In this document: piece after piece, positions 1 to 5,317 of the stretch
Position numbering within the stretch: the first letter of the stretch is position 1
Layout: every line of letters begins with the position of its first letter
The notes under the pieces: generated by a model
What the model saw: only the letters and a program-made list of their open reading frames with translations
The model's database searches: none
Told to the model about the DNA's origin: nothing
Assembly: GCA_947461495.1 (NCBI GenBank)
Contig: CANHLV010000146.1
Span: 1 to 5,317 of the forward strand
Reading direction: 5' to 3'
Source: Chitinophagaceae bacterium
GTDB lineage: Bacteria; Bacteroidota; Bacteroidia; Chitinophagales; Chitinophagaceae
Length of the DNA: 5,317 nucleotides
Position numbers and translations under genes: made by a program

Positions 1-3000
1 TAGACAATGGTTATTACGTTTGGGATCGTGTTATCAAAAATAATTTAATCTGTGTTGATCTTATACCTGTTAAATGGAATTATTTTATTGAAAATGAATA
101 CTTGCAAAATAATTTTGCTGTCGATGCATCCATAACTTTAAATTACAATATTACTGACAAGCCTCAGAATGCATTATTGATAAAAGATTTGGAAGGAAAA
201 GATCTTTTTTATGTCTATGAAAAACGTTCTGACATAATACAGAAAAGCAATACAATTGCAGTTTTATTTCAATTGGTAGCTATTTTTTTAATTTTATATT
301 TCATTCAACTTTTAGCTACTTATTATGCAAGAAATAAAAATATTTGGTTTGGTTTGTTGTTTTTAACTGCTTCGATTTTATTGTTAAGAATATGGAGTTA
401 TTCACAGTTGTTTCCACTTCATTTCAGGCAATTCGATATTTTTAATCCAACTGTTTATTCAAATGGAACTATACTGCATTCGCTTGGAGACTTGCTTGTT
501 AATACAATTTTATTCATATGGTTGGTTTTGTTTGCTAGAATAAAATTATTAGAAAAAGGTTTTGAAATAAAATCAAAATCATTTATCTCTAGAAACCTAG
601 TATTAGTGATAACTTCACTCGTAATTATTTTTTCAACTTATTTCTTTAGTCAGCTGATCAGGTCTTTGGTCATTGATTCGCAGATATCTTTTGATGTTAT
701 AAACTTTTTTACATTAAATCATTTTAGCGTTATTGGGTTCATTGAACTTTGTTTGCTATCCATATGCTATTATTTTTTATGTCAAACAATCGTTTTACTG
801 ATAAAGCCTTGTTGCAAGAACAATAAATTTTATTTATTGATTTATATTATCTCTATTGCATTATTGATTCTTAGTTTTAGAATAGGTAATATCAAGGAAG
901 GATTTGAAATATTTTTGTTAATCTGGCTAATCTTTTTTCTTAGCTTATTAAATACTGGCATTGGCGAATTTTTCTCAACAAAAATTATTTCTTCCAAGCT
1001 TGTATTTTGGTTGGTATTTTTTTCTGTTTCAATTAGTCTAGTCATTTTAAAAGAAAACAGAAAAAGAGAATTTGAAAATCGTAGGCATTATGCGGAAGCT
1101 CTTGCTTTGAAATCAGATCCTGCAAATGAAACACTGATTAATTCTATGCTGATAGATTTTCGAATTGACTTTCTGGCTGAAAATTTCAAAAGATTTCTTA
1201 CTCCAAATTCTAATTTTGCTCTAAAGGACAGTCTTTTAAAAAACAATGCATCGGGATATACCAATAAATATGATACTCGGATTTTAGTTTTTAATGCTAA
1301 TACAGTTCCATTATTTAATGATGATTCAACCTCTTACAGTGATTTAAATACAATTTTATCTACACAGGCTAAGGGGACAAGAGTTCCAGATCTTTTTTAT
1401 TTTGATCAATCATTTGATCAGTTAAGTTATATCAGTAAAAAAACAATTGTTGACAGCCTTGGAACTTCATTGGGCTATATTTTTGTACTTGCCACACCAA
1501 AACAACAAAAAAAAGATGCATTATACCCCGAATTATTTTCTAAAGGAAAATTGAATTCCATTGAAAATTCCTCTTCTTATGCATTTGCAATATACAACGA
1601 CTGGAAACTGATTAGCAGTCATAACGATTATCCATTTCCTTCCACATTAACTAAGAACGACTTAAAGCAAAATGAGTTTGGAGAAATTAAAAATGGCAAT
1701 TATAATGAGTTGAGATACTATGCGGGATCAGGAAACGTCGTTATCATTGCCAAAGAAAACAATTTGCTAATCGAGTCGATTACATTGTTTTCTTATATTT
1801 TTTGCACATTCCTCTTGGTTTCCGGTTTGTTGTGGTTCATACATATTCTTATTATATCCAGACTCAAAAAAGAAAAAATATTCAGTTATTGGCAGTTGTC
1901 AATTCGTAATCAGATTCATGGTACCATTATTTTTGTGAGTGTGATTTCATTTTTCGTAATTGGATTTGCAACAATTCTTTTTTATGTTATTCAATATGAA
2001 TCCAGTAATCGTGAGAAATTAAGTAAGGTAATCCGGATCATGGAAAAAGAAATTAAATCAACTTTAAATTCAAACTGGAATTTAAATGATACGTCAGTGA
2101 CCAAAATGACAGAATATGATAAAATATTAGAAAAAGCAATTCAAGAAATTTCAGATATTCATGGAGTTGATGTTAACTTATATGATACAGATGGGAATCT
2201 CAAAATTTCATCATTACCATTGCCCTATAATCAAGGAATATTATCAAACAAAATGGATCCAGTAGCTTTTTTTCATTTGAATCATAAAAAAGAGATACAA
2301 TTTTTTCAAAAAGAAAATATTGGAAATCTTTATTTCATTAGTAATTACATCCCTGTTTTTGATAAAGACGGCAATAATTATGCGTATATAAACATTCCAT
2401 ATTTTACCTCACAGAATATATTGAAACAAGAAATTTCGAACTTCTTGATTACAATTATTAATTTAAATGCGTTCATTTTTCTCCTTGCCGGAATCGCTTC
2501 TCTTTTTATAACCGATAGAATTGCAAAAACTTTTTCGCTTATCACAGAAAAAATGAGACAAATAAATTTGGGTTCAAATAATGAGGAGATAAAATGGAGC
2601 AGAAATGATGAAATCGGAGCATTGGTTATGGAATACAATAAAATGGTAAACAAATTAGAAGATAGTGCTGCTATACTTGCAAAGACAGAAAGAGAAGGTG
2701 CCTGGAAAGAAATGGCAAGGCAAGTTGCACATGAAATTAAGAATCCGTTGACTCCAATGAAACTTAGTATGCAATTTTTACAAAAGTCAATTGAAAATAA
2801 TTCTCCTAATATCCAAGAACTTGCAAAAAATGTTGCCCTTACTTTAATTGAACAAATTGAACATTTAAGCAACATTGCTAATGCATTCAGTCAGTTTGCA
2901 AATATTGGAGATCCTAAAAAAGAAGATTTCGATTTGAATGATACGTTAAGAAATGTAATATTACTTCATCAAGTAGATGATAATTTAAAAATCAACAAGC

Positions 3001-3362
3001 ATTTATTGTCTGACAAAATAATGGTTAGGGCAGATAAGACCCAAATCAATAGGTTGTTCACGAATTTGATATTGAATGCTATTCAATCAGTACCGGATTA
3101 CAGAGCTGTTGAAATTACAATTGCTGAAAAGATAGAAGGCAGTTTTGTTATTGTAAAAATAATGGATAACGGACAGGGTATCAGCGAAGAAGTGAAGGCC
3201 AATATTTTTACACCCAATTTCACTACAAAGTCTTCAGGTACCGGTTTAGGCCTCGCTATGTGCAAAAGAATTATAGAACAAAGCGAAGGCGAAATATGGT
3301 TTGAAACCCAGTTGGGTAAGGGTACTGCATTTTTCGTAAAATTGCCAATTAATGGTCTGTAA
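1..3362 (+). CDS. NtrY-like membrane sensor histidine kinase, 5' end outside the window
   Basis: Senses an unknown signal and autophosphorylates a histidine, presumably passing phosphate to a response regulator not present here. The frame is open from position 3 with no stop, so 1119 residues are visible and the true start lies upstream; the TTG at 102 is an internal Leu codon. Numbering from position 3: a short extracytoplasmic piece, then hydrophobic spans near 85-108, 114-130, 159-178, 198-219, 241-267, 276-292, 301-317 and 333-349; a first extracytoplasmic region about 350-592; spans 593-615 and 642-665; a second extracytoplasmic, Cache-like region about 666-814; span 815-836; HAMP about 837-885 (NDEIG at 868). 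The catalytic core is complete: H-box VAHEIKNPLTP with His910, N-box Asn1025, G1 box DNGQG at 1055-1059, F-box Phe near 1069, G2 box GTGLG at 1079-1083. HExxN after the histidine fits kinase plus phosphatase activity. Positive loops (RLKKEK, ARIK) agree with the topology. The WKEMARQVAHEIKNPLTP stretch is typical of NtrY. The ligand is not deducible. Confidence 0.93.
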   Translation, partial: DNGYYVWDRVIKNNLICVDLIPVKWNYFIENEYLQNNFAVDASITLNYNITDKPQNALLIKDLEGKDLFYVYEKRSDIIQKSNTIAVLFQLVAIFLILYFIQLLATYYARNKNIWFGLLFLTASILLLRIWSYSQLFPLHFRQFDIFNPTVYSNGTILHSLGDLLVNTILFIWLVLFARIKLLEKGFEIKSKSFISRNLVLVITSLVIIFSTYFFSQLIRSLVIDSQISFDVINFFTLNHFSVIGFIELCLLSICYYFLCQTIVLLIKPCCKNNKFYLLIYIISIALLILSFRIGNIKEGFEIFLLIWLIFFLSLLNTGIGEFFSTKIISSKLVFWLVFFSVSISLVILKENRKREFENRRHYAEALALKSDPANETLINSMLIDFRIDFLAENFKRFLTPNSNFALKDSLLKNNASGYTNKYDTRILVFNANTVPLFNDDSTSYSDLNTILSTQAKGTRVPDLFYFDQSFDQLSYISKKTIVDSLGTSLGYIFVLATPKQQKKDALYPELFSKGKLNSIENSSSYAFAIYNDWKLISSHNDYPFPSTLTKNDLKQNEFGEIKNGNYNELRYYAGSGNVVIIAKENNLLIESITLFSYIFCTFLLVSGLLWFIHILIISRLKKEKIFSYWQLSIRNQIHGTIIFVSVISFFVIGFATILFYVIQYESSNREKLSKVIRIMEKEIKSTLNSNWNLNDTSVTKMTEYDKILEKAIQEISDIHGVDVNLYDTDGNLKISSLPLPYNQGILSNKMDPVAFFHLNHKKEIQFFQKENIGNLYFISNYIPVFDKDGNNYAYINIPYFTSQNILKQEISNFLITIINLNAFIFLLAGIASLFITDRIAKTFSLITEKMRQINLGSNNEEIKWSRNDEIGALVMEYNKMVNKLEDSAAILAKTEREGAWKEMARQVAHEIKNPLTPMKLSMQFLQKSIENNSPNIQELAKNVALTLIEQIEHLSNIANAFSQFANIGDPKKEDFDLNDTLRNVILLHQVDDNLKINKHLLSDKIMVRADKTQINRLFTNLILNAIQSVPDYRAVEITIAEKIEGSFVIVKIMDNGQGISEEVKANIFTPNFTTKSSGTGLGLAMCKRIIEQSEGEIWFETQLGKGTAFFVKLPINGL

Positions 3363-3365
3363 AAT

Positions 3366-5033
3366 TTAGCTTCGCTTTTTTTGTATCCATGAAGTTATAT
3401 CCATTAAATTATAACTGCTTAGGTTTTGTGCTTTTGTAATCATTGATTTTTGAGCGACAGCTACACCGTATTTGATGTCTTTCAATCCCTCGAGTGTATG
3501 AGCATCAGGATTTATGGATATCAAAACATTTTTATTTCTGGCATATTCAATTTGTCGCCAATCAATATCAAGCCTGCTGGGATGAGCATTCAGTTCAATG
3601 ACTACATCGTTGGCAGCACAGGCATCAATGATTTTTTGATGGTCAACAGGATATCCCGGTCTGCTTAATAACAATCTGCCTGTCATGTGACCCAAAATTC
3701 TTGTATAAGGATTTTCAATTGCCTTTATCAATCTCATCATAGCTTTTTCTTCATTCATTTTTAAATTGCTGTGTACCGAAGCAATAACCAAGTCGAATTG
3801 CTTTAATGTATGGTCGTCATAATCAAGATTGCCATCATTTAAAATATCAGATTCGATACTTTTGAAAATTGTAAAGGGATGTAATTTTTTATTGAGTTCG
3901 TCTATATATTTATGTTGAGCATAAATTTTCTCTACTGATAATCCTTGTGCGTAAAAAGCGGACTTGCTATGATCGCTGATCACTAAGTATTCCATTCCAA
4001 GTTTAATGCAGGCTTCGGCCATTTCTTCTATTGTATTACTACCATCGCTCCAGTTGCTGTGACTATGGATAATGCCTTTGATATCACTTGTTTCTATCAC
4101 ATCAGGAAGCAATTTGTTTTTAAATTCTTGAATTAAAGATTCATTTTCACGAAGAAAACATGGAAAATAGGGTAGTGCTCTGTTTTCAAAAAAATCCTGT
4201 TCAGATTTTTCAATAACATTATTTGTTGATTCGCAATTAGCCAGTTCGCCCCAAAATGATGTTGAAGATGTTATCGATATAGATTTTTTAATTATTTCTG
4301 ATTCATCAACGGGATAAAGACAAAGGTCAATTCCTGCTGGAGTAGCATAAATAATTTGAGTATTATTTGTTGATATAACAGTAAATCCTGGCGCAACAGA
4401 AAGCCATTCAACTATTTTTTCAGGCTCAGCTTGAATGAGGTATTCGATTTTATCAATAATTTCCAGCTGACGTTTAAATTGTCCGGTTACTTCGAACTTA
4501 ATATTTTTTAGATAAAGAGACAGGAATTCGTTGAACTCGTTTATAATATTTTCTACTTGTGCGTATAAATAACTACCTCTGTTTTTATTATAAAATTCGA
4601 TGGCGTCAATTACATTTTGTTGTGTTTTTTCGCCAAAGCCTTTAAATAATTTCAATCTGTTTTCTTTGCAGGCATAAAGCAATTCGCCAATCGTTTCAAT
4701 TTCCATTTCTTTCCAAATGGTATTTATTTTTTTAGGACCGATTCCTTTAATGCTGATCATTTCAATAATCCCTTTGGGCGTTTTTGAAATGATATCTTCA
4801 AGTGCATTTATTTTTCCAGTTTCAATGTATTCAATGATTTTTTGAGCAGTAGAAACTCCGATTCCATTTAATACCGATATTTTTTCTTTTGGCATTTCAT
4901 GAAGTTGTACCGTTAATTTTTCAATCGCAAATGCTGCAGATGAGTATGATTTTGCTTTAAATGAATTTTCACCATGAATGTCTGTTAGTTTGGCAAGCAA
5001 TGAAAGTGCGTCTGCTATTTGATAATTATCCAT
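3366..5033 (-). CDS. PolX-like protein: HhH motifs, degenerate Pol beta-type core, intact PHP nuclease domain
   Basis: Family X polymerase layout as in bacterial PolX, with near-usual length (555 residues; B. subtilis PolX is about 570). The start at 5033 fits the family: MDNYQIADALSLLAKL leads directly into the conserved N-terminal helix and the GENSFKAKSYSSAA segment (usually GENPFRxRAYRxAA). Helix-hairpin-helix motifs lie near 54-70 (NGIGVSTAQKI), 95-107 (KGIGPKKI) and 130-145 (KGFGEKTQQ), implying DNA binding. The palm motif, normally GSxRRGxExxxDxD, reads GQFKRQLEIIDKIE at 184-197, so the first two catalytic Asp are Lys195 and Glu197; the third appears kept as Asp236 (AGIDLCLYP). The PHP domain (about 319-552) keeps all expected metal ligands: His323, His325, Asp330, His355, Glu394, His421, His449, Asp510, His512. 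Inference: a cytoplasmic DNA-binding 3'-5' exonuclease or phosphoesterase, perhaps in base-excision repair, with little or no polymerase activity. No Shine-Dalgarno is visible. An automatic 'DNA polymerase/3'-5' exonuclease PolX' label would overstate the polymerase function. Confidence 0.93.
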   Translation of the reverse strand: MDNYQIADALSLLAKLTDIHGENSFKAKSYSSAAFAIEKLTVQLHEMPKEKISVLNGIGVSTAQKIIEYIETGKINALEDIISKTPKGIIEMISIKGIGPKKINTIWKEMEIETIGELLYACKENRLKLFKGFGEKTQQNVIDAIEFYNKNRGSYLYAQVENIINEFNEFLSLYLKNIKFEVTGQFKRQLEIIDKIEYLIQAEPEKIVEWLSVAPGFTVISTNNTQIIYATPAGIDLCLYPVDESEIIKKSISITSSTSFWGELANCESTNNVIEKSEQDFFENRALPYFPCFLRENESLIQEFKNKLLPDVIETSDIKGIIHSHSNWSDGSNTIEEMAEACIKLGMEYLVISDHSKSAFYAQGLSVEKIYAQHKYIDELNKKLHPFTIFKSIESDILNDGNLDYDDHTLKQFDLVIASVHSNLKMNEEKAMMRLIKAIENPYTRILGHMTGRLLLSRPGYPVDHQKIIDACAANDVVIELNAHPSRLDIDWRQIEYARNKNVLISINPDAHTLEGLKDIKYGVAVAQKSMITKAQNLSSYNLMDITSWIQKKRS

Positions 5034-5037
5034 AAAT

Positions 5038-5045
5038 CAAAAATA
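5038..5045 (-). promoter_or_regulatory. Possible Bacteroidota -7 box for the PolX-like gene
   Basis: Read on the - strand this is TATTTTTG, an exact match to the Bacteroidota -7 consensus TAnnTTTG, ending 4 bases before the ATG at 5033. If used, transcription would start at or next to the start codon and give a leaderless mRNA, which would agree with the missing Shine-Dalgarno. Against it, no TTTG-type -33 element is seen at the expected 19-21 base spacing, and such a box arises easily by chance in AT-rich DNA. Confidence 0.25.
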
Positions 5046-5238
5046 TACAAAAGGAAATGATTAATATTAAAATATGTCAGTGATTTGATTTGACAATATT
5101 ATTAAAAATAAGACAACAAAAAAATCGATTTAAATGTTGAGCTTTTATCTGCTAGTCCACCTTTCAATGGTAGGCGATAAACGCAATACTCTTGAAATAA
5201 TTTTGTATTAAGAGCTATAGTAGAAGCGGGTTGTAGAT

Positions 5239-5267
5239 AAAAAAAAGTCCCGGTAAAAAACCGGGAC
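5239..5267 (-). terminator. Intrinsic terminator of the gene entering from the right edge
   Basis: A perfect 7-bp GC-rich stem, GTCCCGG (5247-5253) with CCGGGAC (5261-5267), is extendable by one T-A pair around an A5 loop. On the - strand the hairpin is followed directly by eight T residues (5239-5246), the classic Rho-independent arrangement. No T-run follows on the + strand, so it acts on - strand transcripts. It lies about 30 bases after the stop codon at 5299 and about 205 bases before the PolX-like start, so it should separate the two genes. Confidence 0.88.
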
Positions 5268-5274
5268 AATATCA

Positions 5275-5288
5275 TTTGCTTTTGCAAA
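5275..5288 (-). other. Small hairpin between stop codon and terminator
   Basis: A perfect 5-bp inverted repeat, TTTGC (5275-5279) and GCAAA (5284-5288) with a 4-base loop, lies between the stop codon at 5299 and the terminator stem at 5267. It would form a weak stem-loop in the 3' untranslated part of the upstream gene's mRNA. It could protect the 3' end, or it may be chance in AT-rich sequence. No function is assigned. Confidence 0.35.
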
Positions 5289-5298
5289 CAATCGAAGA

Positions 5299-5317
5299 TT
5301 ACTTCTTCTTAGCAGCA
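5299..5317 (-). CDS. C-terminal end of a protein with a Lys-rich tail (partial)
   Basis: Read on the - strand, the right edge of the window encodes Ala-Ala-Lys-Lys-Lys followed by TAA (stop codon at 5299-5301). A strong intrinsic terminator on the same strand about 30 bases further on supports this being a genuine gene end rather than a chance frame. Ala/Lys-rich tails occur in ribosomal, HU-like and histone H1-like proteins, but five residues cannot identify a family. The rest of the gene lies beyond the window. Confidence 0.55.

Noticed and set aside
102..104. TTG as the start codon of the histidine kinase
   Set aside because: The same frame is open without a stop back to position 3, and the upstream residues (such as WDRVIKNNLICVDLIP) look like continuous protein sequence. 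The real start is outside the window.
842..1045. 67-codon open frame on the - strand
   Set aside because: Lies wholly inside the kinase membrane-span region in another frame; no recognisable domain and no start signal.
2378..2875. 165-codon open frame on the - strand
   Set aside because: Antisense to the conserved HAMP and H-box region of the kinase; its hydrophobic composition is the mirror of the sense codons, and there is no family resemblance.
3450..3668. 72-codon open frame on the + strand
   Set aside because: Antisense to the conserved PHP domain of the PolX-like gene; no independent support.
5185..5214. Alternative short stems AATAC/GTATT and CTCTT/AAGAG suggesting a switch-like RNA
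   Set aside because: Each stem is only 5 bp of AT-rich sequence with 15-16 base loops, no riboswitch motif is recognisable, and it lies downstream of a terminator. Chance is the simpler explanation.
5102..5287. 61-codon open frame on the - strand in the spacer
   Set aside because: It runs through the intrinsic terminator hairpin and the second small hairpin, has no ribosome binding site, and resembles no family. It is more likely open by chance or through an old repeat.

Overview
The window is AT-rich and holds two large convergent genes plus the tail of a third. Its origin is best read as a member of the phylum Bacteroidota, possibly of the Chitinophaga/Sphingobacterium kind. The reasons are the low G+C, the absence of clear Shine-Dalgarno sequences, a TAnnTTTG-like box before one start codon, and a very large multi-membrane-span NtrY-like histidine kinase of a type I associate with this phylum. 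The assignment comes from sequence features and recalled family knowledge, not from a search.

Layout. (1) Positions 1-3362, + strand: a membrane sensor histidine kinase whose 5' end lies outside the window; 1119 residues are visible. It has about 11 visible membrane spans, two extracytoplasmic sensor regions, a HAMP linker, and a complete HisKA/HATPase core of NtrY type. (2) Positions 3366-5033, - strand: a complete 555-residue protein with PolX layout (helix-hairpin-helix motifs, Pol beta-like middle, C-terminal PHP domain). It converges on the kinase gene with only 3 bases between the stop codons. (3) Positions 5034-5298: a 265-base spacer. It holds a possible PolX promoter, a strong intrinsic terminator on the - strand and a second small hairpin. 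(4) Positions 5299-5317, - strand: the last residues and stop codon of another gene, ending Ala-Ala-Lys-Lys-Lys, which the terminator serves.

The genes do not form an obvious pathway. The kinase has no response regulator beside it in the window, and the PolX-like gene appears to be its own transcription unit, separated from the gene upstream by the terminator.

The most interesting point is the PolX-like protein. Its PHP nuclease metal ligands all appear intact, but two of the three polymerase catalytic aspartates are replaced (by Lys195 and Glu197), and the usual thumb signatures cannot be recognised. It therefore looks like a DNA-binding PHP nuclease on a dead polymerase scaffold. This resembles 'noncanonical' PolX proteins already known in bacteria, so it is unusual but not necessarily a new system. 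I see no CRISPR array, insertion sequence, tRNA, rRNA or defence cassette.
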